Shown here: positions 37,999 through 48,058 of the stretch, one piece after another | How positions within the stretch are numbered: position 1 is the first letter of the stretch | Layout of the letters: each line of letters starts with the position of its first letter | NCBI RefSeq assembly: GCF_002078015.1 | Contig: NZ_LWBP01000204.1 | Location: 1 to 64,000 of the forward strand | Length of the DNA stretch: 64,000 bases | Reading direction: 5' to 3' | Source: Niastella populi | Lineage (GTDB): Bacteria > Bacteroidota > Bacteroidia > Chitinophagales > Chitinophagaceae | The notes under the pieces: generated by a model | Database searches by the model: none | The model's input: the letters and a program-made list of their open reading frames with translations, nothing else | What the model was told of the DNA's origin: nothing | Program-made: the position numbers and the translations under genes

Positions 37999-38066
37999 CC
38001 ACTGTACTATAATCTCAATTCTTATTAATATTCTAACATATTACCATTAAAAAAAGAGGAGGATCT

Positions 38067-38537
38067 ATGGCAAACATTCTTAAAAAAGACAATAGTCGCC
38101 AACCAGCCAACTTTGGAAGTGTGGTAGATCAGATCTTTCAGAATAATTTATCCCGCTTTTTCGATGATGCTTTCTGGGGCTTCAATGGCGATGTAAATCG
38201 CATTACAAAAGTACCTGTTAACCTGCGGGAAACTGATAGTACTTATGAAATGGAACTGGTGGCGCCAGGTTTACGTAAAGAAGATTTTCAATTAAACGTT
38301 TCGGGCGACATGTTGACCGTTTCGTTTGAAGAAAAAAATGAAACAAAAGATTCAACTATGCAGGAAGGCTATATAAGGCAGGAATACCGCATGCGTTCGT
38401 TCAGCCGCAGCTTTCAACTGAACGAAGCGATAGATACGAATAACATTTCTGCACATTACGAGAATGGCATCCTGCATGTGACGTTACCCAAAAATGAAAA
38501 AGTAAAACAAACGTCAAAGACAATACCAATTGCGTAA
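38067..38537 (+). CDS. Small heat-shock protein, Hsp20/alpha-crystallin family
   Basis: 156 residues. The alpha-crystallin domain spans about residues 48-145 with PVNLRETDSTYEMELVAPG, the A-x-x-x-G-v-L-like YENGILHVTLPK and the C-terminal IPI tail motif needed for oligomer contacts. It is an ATP-independent holdase. The start is preceded by GAGGAGGA (38056-38063), a clear Shine-Dalgarno at the proper distance, which is rare in this genome. A terminator follows. Confidence 0.95.
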   Translation: MANILKKDNSRQPANFGSVVDQIFQNNLSRFFDDAFWGFNGDVNRITKVPVNLRETDSTYEMELVAPGLRKEDFQLNVSGDMLTVSFEEKNETKDSTMQEGYIRQEYRMRSFSRSFQLNEAIDTNNISAHYENGILHVTLPKNEKVKQTSKTIPIA

Positions 38538-38558
38538 TTGTTTTTGGAACATTAATAA

Positions 38559-38587
38559 AAGCTTCCCACGCCGGGGAGCTTTTTTTA
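38559..38587 (+). terminator. Rho-independent terminator of hsp20
   Basis: Stem AAGCTTCCC (38559-38567) pairing with GGGGAGCTT downstream (one G-T pair), followed by seven T residues. Confidence 0.85.
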
Positions 38588-38667
38588 TGAATAAGTGTGC
38601 TACAAAATACGCTACTTTCTAACAACAAGGGGTTAATTTCTGAATGCCCCGTCTTTTCGTGTCTTAG

Positions 38668-38675
38668 TATATTTG
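38668..38675 (+). promoter_or_regulatory. Candidate -7 box of the metallopeptidase gene
   Basis: TATATTTG, 82 bases ahead of the start. No evident -33 TTTG. Confidence 0.45.
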
Positions 38676-38757
38676 TCCCCGGTATGATTACCGTCCGAAG
38701 ACTTCCCCTCTCACTCTTCTGTTAGATTTTTTTCTTTTTCACTTAAAACTTTATTGT

Positions 38758-41079
38758 ATGAAGAAAATTCAATTTTCTCTGATCGTCGCATGCCTGTGCG
38801 TAACCATGGCTCCGCTCGAAAGCGGGGCGCAAACCAACATTGCGCCAAACGCGGTTGCCACCACTTCATACGTATCGCCCTGGGAAACCATTGCCGCGCT
38901 GAACGACGGGTTTACCCCGGCCGGTTCGAATGACAAATCGAACGGCGCCTACGGCAACTGGAACAATCCCAATTCATTGCAATGGGTGCAGTACGACTGG
39001 TCGCAAACGTATGCGGTGACATCCATTCAGGTGTACTGGTTCAACGACGGGGGAGGGGTGTTAACACCAACCACGGCCTATGCAGAATACTGGAACGGAT
39101 CGGCATGGGTGCACATCGGCAACGTTCCGCTGGTAACCAATGCGTTCAATACGCTTGCGGTAAATAATATTAACATGAGCCGCTTACGGGTAACAATGCT
39201 GAACACCGCCCAAAGCACCGGTATGCTCGAATGGCGGGTGTTGGGCACCGTTGTTGGGGGCGGTGGAGGGGGTGGAAACGGTTCCCCCTATACCTGGCCG
39301 GCGTATTCACCAAACATCAGTTATAATTTCAGAACAGAATTTCCCAGCTTACCTGCACCAACAAACGTTTTGAACGATTGTCCGCAGGTGGCAGGCACCC
39401 AGTCGTCGAACTGGTGGTGTTTCCGTTGGGGCCCAAACAAAAATTCGCTGGTGACCACCAATGCCATCACGCCGTTGCTGGCAAGGTTGAACGCTGATTT
39501 TGCATATTTCCGCGATCAAATGGGCTGGCCGCCCGATCTGCGGGCAAAGAACGGTTACCGCAGCTCGGTTTATTTATATGGTTCGGGCCTGTGCACCGAC
39601 AATGCACCTAATACCGCGTTGGGCGGCTGGCAAAGCGCCATCAATTATAATGGAAGAAGCTGGCCTATGATCCTGGCTTCCTATTACCCGGTATATAGTT
39701 TCGACCCGGCCTGCACTTTTAGCGACCGCGAGTTTCAAAAGGGCGCTATGACGCATGAGGGCATCCATGCATTGCTGGCCGACCTGCCCGGTGTTAAACA
39801 ATCGGCCTGGTTCCATGAAGGCGGTAATGTATGGTTACAGCAAACCGCCGATGCGCGAAGAAGTAACAACTTCAGCTCAATGGGCGATTTGAACGGCACC
39901 GATTTCATTGCGCCCTTTATGCCCATCGAGTGTTACAGCGGCTGGTTGCAGGATGGCAGCTTTGGCGGCCCATCGGCAGAAGGCGTGAATATGTTCAATG
40001 GCAATCAGCAGATCTGTACCTGGCGCACCTATTTAGGCGGGCATCAGTACAGCAGTTCGTTCCCTACCTTCCTCGGTAATACATTGGGCGATGGCGCCGT
40101 GCCCTGGATCTGGCGTTATTCACCCACCCGCGTACTGGAAGGTATTGCCAGTGGTTTAGGTGCTGCCCAAACCCGTCGGTTAATTACAGAATACAGGGCC
40201 AAACAGGCGCTGGTTGATTTTGGCCCCTGGAAGAATGCGGTGCTGGCATTACTGAATGCACACTTCGGACAATCTATTGGCGCCGAATGGCAGCCGTCAT
40301 GGATGAACCCGCCCGTATGGACGGCTACCCCTTATGTAAAAACAACCAATAATGGCGGACTGCTTACGCCCGATCCCATTACCTTACCCGGATGGTCAGG
40401 TGCCAACCAGATACCGCTTACTATAAGCGGCAATACCGTTACGGTTAATTTTGAACCCATTGGAGCAAACATGACCTGTCAACTTGTGTACCGTACAACA
40501 ACCGGAGTGCCTGTGTACAGTACGCCTGTAAGCAGCGGCGCCTGTACATTGAACCTTACCTCGCCACCGGCCAATAATGTTGTTATAGCGGTTATCACCA
40601 ATACCGATTATATCTATAACGGCGAGGCTACCCGCAAGGCGCATTACGATTACCGGCTACGGTTGGTGACCGGTGTTACCGGCACAGCGAGTGTGAATAC
40701 CCGCTGGTATCAATCGGCCACGCTGTCATCGGCCCGCACTGAAACAACGGCGCCGGAAGCAACAGTTGGCATCGACTGGTCGAAGTATTGTGCGCATGAT
40801 GTACCCGCAACCCGCATCACCGGAAACAGCAGCCTGGTAAAGATGCAGGTATATCCCAACCCCGCGCGGCTGAACACCCGCGTAACGCTCCATTTCCTGA
40901 ACGAGGCCGATGAAAAAACAACCATCTCTGTATTTAATTTACAGGGCGCCAAAGTAATGGAAGCAACCACCACGGGTATGCGGTATGTAATAGAACCAAA
41001 ATTCCTTACCGCAGGAACTTATCTTATAAAAATTAAGAATACGAAAACCGATCAATCGCAGCAGTTGATTGTGCAATAG
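38758..41079 (+). CDS. Secreted zinc metallopeptidase with discoidin-like and T9SS sorting domains
   Basis: 773 residues. Signal peptide (1-24, ending SGAQ). An F5/8 type C-like beta-sandwich (about 27-163) contains NWNNPNSLQWVQYDW and RLRVTML, and a poly-glycine linker (167-176) follows. The catalytic part has the zincin motif HEGIH at 333-337 and a downstream Glu354 in WFHEGGNVWLQ, as in gluzincins; this resembles plant basic secretory protein-like peptidases. The last ~75 residues (VYPNPARLNTRVTLHF to YLIKIKNTKTDQSQQLIVQ) form a type A T9SS C-terminal signal. It is exported to the surface or medium. Substrate unknown. Confidence 0.85.
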   Translation: MKKIQFSLIVACLCVTMAPLESGAQTNIAPNAVATTSYVSPWETIAALNDGFTPAGSNDKSNGAYGNWNNPNSLQWVQYDWSQTYAVTSIQVYWFNDGGGVLTPTTAYAEYWNGSAWVHIGNVPLVTNAFNTLAVNNINMSRLRVTMLNTAQSTGMLEWRVLGTVVGGGGGGGNGSPYTWPAYSPNISYNFRTEFPSLPAPTNVLNDCPQVAGTQSSNWWCFRWGPNKNSLVTTNAITPLLARLNADFAYFRDQMGWPPDLRAKNGYRSSVYLYGSGLCTDNAPNTALGGWQSAINYNGRSWPMILASYYPVYSFDPACTFSDREFQKGAMTHEGIHALLADLPGVKQSAWFHEGGNVWLQQTADARRSNNFSSMGDLNGTDFIAPFMPIECYSGWLQDGSFGGPSAEGVNMFNGNQQICTWRTYLGGHQYSSSFPTFLGNTLGDGAVPWIWRYSPTRVLEGIASGLGAAQTRRLITEYRAKQALVDFGPWKNAVLALLNAHFGQSIGAEWQPSWMNPPVWTATPYVKTTNNGGLLTPDPITLPGWSGANQIPLTISGNTVTVNFEPIGANMTCQLVYRTTTGVPVYSTPVSSGACTLNLTSPPANNVVIAVITNTDYIYNGEATRKAHYDYRLRLVTGVTGTASVNTRWYQSATLSSARTETTAPEATVGIDWSKYCAHDVPATRITGNSSLVKMQVYPNPARLNTRVTLHFLNEADEKTTISVFNLQGAKVMEATTTGMRYVIEPKFLTAGTYLIKIKNTKTDQSQQLIVQ

Positions 41080-41100
41080 GAACCTGTGAAGAGTATATGG

Positions 41101-41145
41101 CGGGTGTTGAATAGAGTTTCTATTCTTCACCCGCTTTATATTTTA
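41101..41145 (+). terminator. Terminator of the metallopeptidase gene
   Basis: Long hairpin: CGGGTG (41101-41106) / CACCCG (41128-41133), a TT/TT internal loop, then GAATAGA/TCTATTC with loop GTT. A T-rich tail follows. Confidence 0.75.
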
Positions 41146-41394
41146 TTCTTATACTTTGCCTTGTTGTGTTTTAAGCCCTGCTTTTTTTGTCTTGTGTTTT
41201 GCATTCGTTTTGCCATTGTCAATTGCTTATTGTTCTCCCCATGGCACATCCTTTGCGGCAATAATAATGCGCTTCATGTTCTAAATGCCACTACAGTAAA
41301 ATTATTTGAAGGCCCGGTAGCAGTTGGGGAATCCAAATTCTCCACATACACCATCGTTTTTTTACCGGGTATTTAATTACTCAATAATATTTTT
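41146..41394. other. Spacer before the SDR gene
   Basis: No convincing gene. A Cys/Phe-rich frame from 41086 to 41376 exists, but it starts inside the terminator region and has no recognisable features, so I treat it as spurious. Confidence 0.5.
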
Positions 41395-42189
41395 ATGGAA
41401 GAAAGGACCTACGCGCTCATCACTGGCGGTACGAAAGGTATTGGCTATGAGCTGGCAAAAGTTTTTGCTTATCACGGGCATCACCTCATTCTGGTAGCCA
41501 GGGATGAAAACAAACTTCAACAAACAGCCCGCGAGTTACAGGCGTTGGGCGTTGATGTGATCACCATATCGAAAGACCTGTTCCTGAAGGAAAGCCCGTT
41601 TGAACTGTTCGATGAAATAAAGCAACGCGGGCTCACTGTTGACATTCTTGTGAATGATGCCGGACAAGGGCAATACGGCGAATTTGCAGAAACCGATATT
41701 TACCGGGAGCTCGACATTATTCAACTGAATATTTCTTCACTGGTTGTTCTTACCAAATTGTTCCTGCAGGAAATGTTGCAACGGGGTACCGGAAGAATTC
41801 TCAATCTGTCTTCCATTGCCAGTAAGGCGCCCGGTCCATGGCAATCGGTTTATCATGGAACCAAGGCTTTTGTACAATCCTTTACAGAAGCGGTTCGCAA
41901 CGAGGTAAAGGATACCGGTGTAACGCTTACCGCGTTGCTGCCCGGTGCAACCGATACCGAATTCTTTAAAACCGCCGAAATGGAAGCGTCTAAGATCGTT
42001 CAGGAAGGCAAGCTCGATGATCCCGTTAAGGTGGCGAAAGACGGGTATGAAGCGCTTATGCGTGGCGACGATATGGTTATTTCGGGCTTTAAGAATAAAG
42101 TGAATGTTGCCATGAGTAATATGATGCCCGATAGTGCGGCCGCTGACAACATGAATAAAAAACAGGCACCGGCAAATGAAAAGAGATAA
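41395..42189 (+). CDS. Short-chain dehydrogenase/reductase (SDR)
   Basis: 264 residues, Rossmann fold: cofactor loop TGGTKGIG (residues 11-18), NDAG motif, catalytic Ser in LNLSSIASKAPGP and YHGTK with the Tyr and Lys pair near 156-160. Typical NAD(P)-dependent oxidoreductase of the YqjQ/DltE-like branch; the substrate is unknown. The last ~25 residues are a polar tail. It lies 71 bases ahead of a zinc alcohol dehydrogenase and possibly in one operon with it. Confidence 0.92.
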   Translation: MEERTYALITGGTKGIGYELAKVFAYHGHHLILVARDENKLQQTARELQALGVDVITISKDLFLKESPFELFDEIKQRGLTVDILVNDAGQGQYGEFAETDIYRELDIIQLNISSLVVLTKLFLQEMLQRGTGRILNLSSIASKAPGPWQSVYHGTKAFVQSFTEAVRNEVKDTGVTLTALLPGATDTEFFKTAEMEASKIVQEGKLDDPVKVAKDGYEALMRGDDMVISGFKNKVNVAMSNMMPDSAAADNMNKKQAPANEKR

Positions 42190-42260
42190 AATATAAACCA
42201 TCCATAGTAACAGCATCGGATAGTAAGTATTATCCTGCGAAAAAAAATAAAATAAAACAA

Positions 42261-43430
42261 ATGAAAGCAGCAGTGATTCACGCTCCGGGTAAGGTTACCT
42301 GCGACAATGTAGACGATCCCGGTATACAAGACGACCGCGATGTTATTCTTAAAGTAACGGCAACCGCTATTTGCGGGTCTGACCTGCATATTTATTCAGG
42401 CGGGGTTCCGCAACCACGGCCCATGGTGCTGGGGCATGAGTTTATGGGCATAGTTGAAGAGACGGGTAAAGCCATTACCAATTTAAAAAAAGGCGACCGG
42501 GTGGTGGTGCCGTTCCCCATAGCCTGCGGCCATTGTTTCTTTTGCGATCATGGCTACCCAAGTAATTGCGAGCACAGTAACCCCAGGTATGGCCCCGAAG
42601 GCGGCATCTTCGAAGAAAAAGGCGGCGCCCTGTTCGGTTATACCGATCTGTATGGCGGGTACGATGGCGGTCAGGCGCAATACGTGCGTGTGCCCTATGC
42701 TGATTTTGGTCCGCGCCTGGTGCCTGATAATTTAACCGATGAGCAGGTGTTGTTTCTCACCGATATTTTTCCCACCGGCTATTCGGGTGTTGACTGGGGT
42801 GAAGTTAAAGGGGGTGAAACGGTTGCCATTTTCGGTTCAGGCCCCGTAGGCATTATGGCTGCCAAAGCAGCGTGGCTGCGTGGAGCAGCGCGGGTGCTCA
42901 TTGTCGATACCATACAATACCGGCTCGATATGGCAAAAAAAGCCGCCAATGCGGAAACTATTCTTTGGGAAGAAGATGGTAAAAATGCCATCGAAGCCAT
43001 AAGGGCGGCTACGAAAGGCCGGGGTGCCGACGTATGTATTGAAGCGGTAGGTTTTGAACCTGACCGGACTTTTCTCGACCGGGCGAAAGCGGTGATCAAT
43101 CTTGAAAAAGGCTCGCCAAAAGTACTGGAAGCGTGTATGAGCGCCGTCAGGCGAAATGGCATCGTACCGGTATTGGGCGTTTACCCGGTAACGTACGATA
43201 ACTTCCCGGTTGGCCAGTTCTTCGATAAAGGGCTGACGCTGCGGGGCGGTCAGGCGCCGGCTCACCGGCATATTGACACACTGTTGCAGTATGTTAGAGA
43301 AGGGAAAGTCATATTAGATGATATCATAACGCATCGCCTGCCACTTACAAAGGTTGCAGACGGCTATTCCATGTTCAAAAAGAAAGAAGACAATTGCGTA
43401 AAAGTTGTTCTGGATCCATGGGCAGCGTAA
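42261..43430 (+). CDS. Zinc-dependent alcohol dehydrogenase (formaldehyde dehydrogenase-like)
   Basis: 389 residues, MDR family. Catalytic zinc site ICGSDLH and GHEFMG; structural zinc loop with four Cys (CGHCFFCDHGYPSNCE); NAD-binding GSGPVGIMA. The long form and the insertions resemble glutathione-independent formaldehyde dehydrogenase-like proteins common in soil bacteria. It is probably an aldehyde- or alcohol-detoxifying enzyme. It stands between an SDR and the trehalose genes. Confidence 0.92.
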   Translation: MKAAVIHAPGKVTCDNVDDPGIQDDRDVILKVTATAICGSDLHIYSGGVPQPRPMVLGHEFMGIVEETGKAITNLKKGDRVVVPFPIACGHCFFCDHGYPSNCEHSNPRYGPEGGIFEEKGGALFGYTDLYGGYDGGQAQYVRVPYADFGPRLVPDNLTDEQVLFLTDIFPTGYSGVDWGEVKGGETVAIFGSGPVGIMAAKAAWLRGAARVLIVDTIQYRLDMAKKAANAETILWEEDGKNAIEAIRAATKGRGADVCIEAVGFEPDRTFLDRAKAVINLEKGSPKVLEACMSAVRRNGIVPVLGVYPVTYDNFPVGQFFDKGLTLRGGQAPAHRHIDTLLQYVREGKVILDDIITHRLPLTKVADGYSMFKKKEDNCVKVVLDPWAA

Positions 43431-43481
43431 AAGATGGCTGACCTTATACAGGTATATGTTACTGGCATGTGATTTTCAATA

Positions 43482-45335
43482 ATGTTAAAAAACACCTTGA
43501 TCAATAAATATACCTCATTAGGTGCGTTACTGCAGGAAAACGGACAATGCTCCTTTACTGTATGGGCGCCCTTGTGCAATTCAGTAAACCTGGTTGTACA
43601 GGCATCGCCTGAAGTTACATGGCCTATGGAAAATGATGGGCAGGGCTATTGGTGTGTAAATGTAGACCGTGTAACTCCAGGGATGCAATATTTATATCAA
43701 ATAGATGGCAAATTGCTGCGGCCCGACCCGGCATCGCGCTGGCAACCCGGCGGCGTGCATGGGCCTTCCGCGGTGGTACATACCGCTTTTGCCTGGACCG
43801 ATGATCAATGGCATGGCATCGAGCCTGCCGAAATGATCATTTATGAATTACACACCGGTACTTTTACCAACTCCGGCAATTTTCAGGGAATTATTTCAAC
43901 ACTGGATTATTTGCAATCGCTTGGCGTTACCTCCATCGAGATCATGCCCATAGCTCAGTTTCCGGGGCATCACAACTGGGGATATGATGGCGTTTACCCG
44001 TTTGCCGTACACAAAGACTATGGCACGCGCGACGATCTGAAGCAACTCGTAAATGCAGCGCACGAACGCGGCATAGCCGTCGTACTGGATGTAGTATATA
44101 ACCACCTCGGCCCTGAAGGCAATTACCTCGCCGACTACGGTCCTTACTTTACCGAAAAATATAAAGCGTCCTGGAGCAACTCCATCAATTTCGACGGTGC
44201 CTGGTGCGACGGGGTTCGCAATTATTTTATACAGAATGCATTGATGTGGCTCGATGAATTTCATATAGACGCATTGCGGCTCGATGCGGTGCATGCTATT
44301 TACGACAATAGCGCCGTGCATATCATGGAAGAGCTTACCGAACAGGTACGGCAACTGGAGCAGCGTACCCAACGCCGGAAAGTGTTGATCGCAGAATTCG
44401 ATCTCAATAATCCCCGGTACATAACGCCGGTTGAAAAAGGCGGCTATGGTATGGATGCCCAGTGGGTCGATGAATTTCATCATGCCTTACATGCTGTAAT
44501 CACCGGAGAAAGAGAAGGGTACTATGAAGATTTCGGTAGCCTCGAAATGCTGGCCGGCTCGTTACAGCATTCCTATGTATATACCGGGCAGTATTCAGTT
44601 CATCGCAAACGCTATTTTGGAACGGTACCTAAACATACATCGTACAACCAATGTATTGTTTTTGTGCAGAACCACGATCAGGTGGGTAACCGGTTCATGG
44701 GCGACCGGCTTGCTACCATGTTATCGCCCGAAGCATTGAAGCTTGCAGCGGCCACCTTGCTGCTATCACCGCATATTCCATTATTGTTCATGGGCGAGGA
44801 ATATGGTGAAAAGAACCCCTTCATGTACTTTACCAGTCATTCGGATGAATGTTTGATAGAACAGTTGTGCGAAGGGCGCAGAAGAGAATTTGCGCATTTT
44901 AACTGGCAGGGCGAAGTGCCCAATCCGCAGTCGGAAGAAGTATTCAATAATTCAAAACTGAGTTGGAACGCTACTGAAGTGGCCGGGTTATTCAACTTCC
45001 ATCAACACCTGATCGCATTTAGAAAAAGCCGGCCGGCCATGCAAAATTTTCAGCGGTACAGCGCAGTGCGGAATATCCGTATCAAAAACGATGTATTGCA
45101 TTTTGAACGGCATGGCAATAAAGATATGCTTATCGTTTACCTGAATTTTAGTAAGGAAGCCCAAAGTATCGTCAATGAGAACCGCTTTCCCTGCAATGTA
45201 GTGATCGATTCTTCGGGGGCGGAATGGGAAGGCCCCGGTAATTTGTCGACGGCAACGGTTCAACCCGGAGAGCCATTCCTGTTGAATCCCTTGTCGGCAA
45301 CTGTTTTTGAAATCGTAAACCGATCAGACGAATAA
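43482..45335 (+). CDS. treZ: Malto-oligosyltrehalose trehalohydrolase
   Basis: 617 residues. N-terminal CBM48-like domain (about 5-100, SFTVWAPLCNSVNLVV), GH13 barrel with MPIAQFPGHHNWGYDGVYPF, nucleophile Asp in DALRLDAVHAI, acid/base Glu in VLIAEFDLNNPRY and the third Asp in VQNHDQVGNR, then a C-terminal beta domain. It cuts trehalose from maltooligosyl-trehalose. First gene of treZ-treY-glgX, 8 bases before treY. Confidence 0.96.
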   Translation: MLKNTLINKYTSLGALLQENGQCSFTVWAPLCNSVNLVVQASPEVTWPMENDGQGYWCVNVDRVTPGMQYLYQIDGKLLRPDPASRWQPGGVHGPSAVVHTAFAWTDDQWHGIEPAEMIIYELHTGTFTNSGNFQGIISTLDYLQSLGVTSIEIMPIAQFPGHHNWGYDGVYPFAVHKDYGTRDDLKQLVNAAHERGIAVVLDVVYNHLGPEGNYLADYGPYFTEKYKASWSNSINFDGAWCDGVRNYFIQNALMWLDEFHIDALRLDAVHAIYDNSAVHIMEELTEQVRQLEQRTQRRKVLIAEFDLNNPRYITPVEKGGYGMDAQWVDEFHHALHAVITGEREGYYEDFGSLEMLAGSLQHSYVYTGQYSVHRKRYFGTVPKHTSYNQCIVFVQNHDQVGNRFMGDRLATMLSPEALKLAAATLLLSPHIPLLFMGEEYGEKNPFMYFTSHSDECLIEQLCEGRRREFAHFNWQGEVPNPQSEEVFNNSKLSWNATEVAGLFNFHQHLIAFRKSRPAMQNFQRYSAVRNIRIKNDVLHFERHGNKDMLIVYLNFSKEAQSIVNENRFPCNVVIDSSGAEWEGPGNLSTATVQPGEPFLLNPLSATVFEIVNRSDE

Positions 45336-45343
45336 GCAAACTT

Positions 45344-48058
45344 ATGAAAGTCCCTATATCAACATACCGTTTACAATTAAATGCCTCCTTCACCTTTAAA
45401 CACGTAGCAGAACTTATTTCATACCTGCACGAATTAGGCATTACCACCATATACGCCAGTCCGTTTTTTACAGCCGCTGCAGGCAGTACGCATGGTTACG
45501 ATGTTTGTGACCCGCATGCACTCAATAAAGAAATTGGCACGCCGGAACAATTACTGCACATCACGGCTGTATTGCGAAGGAATAATATGACCTGGCTGCA
45601 GGACATAGTGCCCAATCATATGGTTTTTTCAATGGCCAATGAACGCCTGGCCGATGTGCTGGAGCGCGGCGCTTACTCTGAATATTTTAACTGGTTCGAT
45701 ATCGACTGGATGCATCCCGATCCCGAACTGCATGGCCGCCTCATGGTGCCGGTGTTGGGAAAACCTTTGGCCGATTGTTTGCAGCAACAGGAATTACGCC
45801 TGGATTTTGATTGCAGGGGGTTTGAGATAAAATACAAGCAGCAGGCTTTTCCGCTTTCTATCGGTGCCTATGAAGTTCTTTTAAGCGGGCTACCCAATGA
45901 TCCTGCGTTTACACCGGTAACTGAAATGATAATGCAATTGTATTCGGCCGCAACCTGCGACAAGTCGCTGGCCAGCTGGAATGAAAACAAACAACATGTA
46001 TTGCAGGCATCGGAGAAGGAGGCGGCAGCTATAAAACTGTTGCTATTACAGGTAAATGCCAACGGGCAGTTGCTGCAAAAAATATTACAAAAGCAGTATT
46101 ACCGGTTAAGCTGGTGGCAGGAAACCAATCAAAAGATAAATTATCGCCGGTTCTTTGCCGTGAATGAACTTATCGCCATCAACATGGAAGATGAGGATGT
46201 GTTCAACGAGTATCATTCCCTGTTGTTTGATCTGTATAAAGATAATGTGATCCATGGATTACGGCTCGATCATATCGATGGATTGCACGATCCCGTTGAA
46301 TATATACACAGTTTACGCGAGTTGTTTGGTGACGAGTGTTATTTGATTGTAGAAAAAATACTGGAAGAGGGAGAATCATTGCCTGCAGCCTGGCCATTGC
46401 AGGGGACAACCGGTTATGAATTCGGTGCCCAGGTGAACTGGTTACTGACGAACCCGGCCGGGGCAAAGAAAATGGTGCATTATTACCGGTCGCTTTTTCC
46501 TGATTTGCCCGGGTATAAGGAAATCATTTTTGAAAAGAAACAGTCGTTCCTTGAAAAATATATGGGTGGCGAATGGGATAACCTGGTACGCAACCTGTAT
46601 GAGCTGCAATTGGCGCCTGCCGGCATCGACCGTAAAACAATTAAACAGGCCCTGGGCTTATTTATGTGCTGTATGCCTGTGTATCGTTTATATCCCCACG
46701 GGGGACCGCTTGAAGCGGATGAGCAGCAGATAATAAAAGAAACGGTAGAAGACGCCTTGCGCAGGGCTCCGCATTTGAAGGAGCCATTAGCCTGTCTTTT
46801 ATCGATATGGGATATTGATGCAACTGATGTTACCATCAACAGTCACCGCCTTTGCTTTCAAAAAAGGTTGATGCAGTTTACCGGTCCGCTTACCGCTAAA
46901 GGTGTTGAGGACACTACTTTTTACGTATACAATGCCCTGTTATCGCATAATGAGGTGGGTGATACACCCGATCTTGATCAATATTCCGTTGATCATTTTC
47001 ACCGATGGATATTGCAAAGGCAGCAAACGCACCCGTATTCGTTGAACACAACTTCCACACACGATTCAAAACGCGGAGAAGACGGGCGCATCAGGCTCAA
47101 TGCACTTACCTGTCTGGTGACTGAATGGGAGCACCAGGTAGCCGCGTGGCGACAGAAGAACAATAAATGCAAAACGGCATGGAACGGCGCTCAGGCACCC
47201 ATGTTACAGGATGAATACTTTATTTACCAATCGCTGGTATCAGGGTTCCCGGAAAATGGCGAAGTAACGGATGAATATATAACCCGGCTGAAAGATTATT
47301 TCATCAAATCGGTTCGGGAGGCCAAAATATACACCAACTGGCAGGACCCTGATAGTGCCTACGAAGAAGCAGGTTGCCGGTTTATAGAACAGTTGCTTTC
47401 ACCACAGCATGATTTTTTACAAAGCTTTCTGCCGTTTTTCAATTCGGTTCTTTCTTATGCACATGTATTTTCACTTACACAGGCGCTTATAAAATTTACG
47501 GCGCCGGGTGTACCCGATACGTACCAGGGTTGTGAATGGTGGAATACCAGTTATGTTGACCCCGACAATCGCCGGCCCGTTGATCATGCGTTAGGCCATA
47601 CATTTGTGCAGGAAATAAAAGCATTGGAAGCAAAAGGGAGTCTGGCGGTGCTCGATCATCTCAAAAACAACCGCACCATGGGCGCTGAAAAATTCTTTGT
47701 TACCTGGAAGGCATTGCAATGCCGGAGAAAATACGCCCCGGTATTCCTGCTGGGAACTTACATTCCGTTATATGCTTCTGTCGATTGCGGCATTATTGCC
47801 TATGCACGCCAATATGAGAACCAATGGGTGCTGGTGGTGGCGCCGGTTTCAGAGATTGCGTTTGCTGGTAGCAAAAGTGACCAATTGACAAAAGTATCTT
47901 TACCTTTACCTGACAAGGCGCCGGTAAAGTGGGACCACCTGTTTACCGGTGAAGCCATTTCTGTTGAAAGTAATGGTTCTTCTCTTGCTCTTCATTCGAT
48001 CATCAAATCATTTCCGGTGGCACTGTTGACCGGAGAAACCAAAATAGCCAACCTATGA
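45344..48058 (+). CDS. treY: Malto-oligosyltrehalose synthase
   Basis: 904 residues, the long GH13 form. STYRLQLNASFTFKHVAELISYL and GSTHGYDVCDP at the N-terminus, catalytic HGLRLDHIDGLHDP and IVEKIL, and TSTHDSKRGEDGRIR downstream. It converts the reducing-end alpha-1,4 bond of maltodextrin to the alpha,alpha-1,1 bond of trehalose. Its stop overlaps the glgX start by 4 bases, which indicates translational coupling. Confidence 0.96.
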   Translation: MKVPISTYRLQLNASFTFKHVAELISYLHELGITTIYASPFFTAAAGSTHGYDVCDPHALNKEIGTPEQLLHITAVLRRNNMTWLQDIVPNHMVFSMANERLADVLERGAYSEYFNWFDIDWMHPDPELHGRLMVPVLGKPLADCLQQQELRLDFDCRGFEIKYKQQAFPLSIGAYEVLLSGLPNDPAFTPVTEMIMQLYSAATCDKSLASWNENKQHVLQASEKEAAAIKLLLLQVNANGQLLQKILQKQYYRLSWWQETNQKINYRRFFAVNELIAINMEDEDVFNEYHSLLFDLYKDNVIHGLRLDHIDGLHDPVEYIHSLRELFGDECYLIVEKILEEGESLPAAWPLQGTTGYEFGAQVNWLLTNPAGAKKMVHYYRSLFPDLPGYKEIIFEKKQSFLEKYMGGEWDNLVRNLYELQLAPAGIDRKTIKQALGLFMCCMPVYRLYPHGGPLEADEQQIIKETVEDALRRAPHLKEPLACLLSIWDIDATDVTINSHRLCFQKRLMQFTGPLTAKGVEDTTFYVYNALLSHNEVGDTPDLDQYSVDHFHRWILQRQQTHPYSLNTTSTHDSKRGEDGRIRLNALTCLVTEWEHQVAAWRQKNNKCKTAWNGAQAPMLQDEYFIYQSLVSGFPENGEVTDEYITRLKDYFIKSVREAKIYTNWQDPDSAYEEAGCRFIEQLLSPQHDFLQSFLPFFNSVLSYAHVFSLTQALIKFTAPGVPDTYQGCEWWNTSYVDPDNRRPVDHALGHTFVQEIKALEAKGSLAVLDHLKNNRTMGAEKFFVTWKALQCRRKYAPVFLLGTYIPLYASVDCGIIAYARQYENQWVLVVAPVSEIAFAGSKSDQLTKVSLPLPDKAPVKWDHLFTGEAISVESNGSSLALHSIIKSFPVALLTGETKIANL

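Noticed and set aside
41086-41376. 96-codon hydrophobic Cys/Phe-rich frame after the metallopeptidase
   Set aside because: It starts within the terminator hairpin and looks like translated AT-rich spacer; no recognisable domain.
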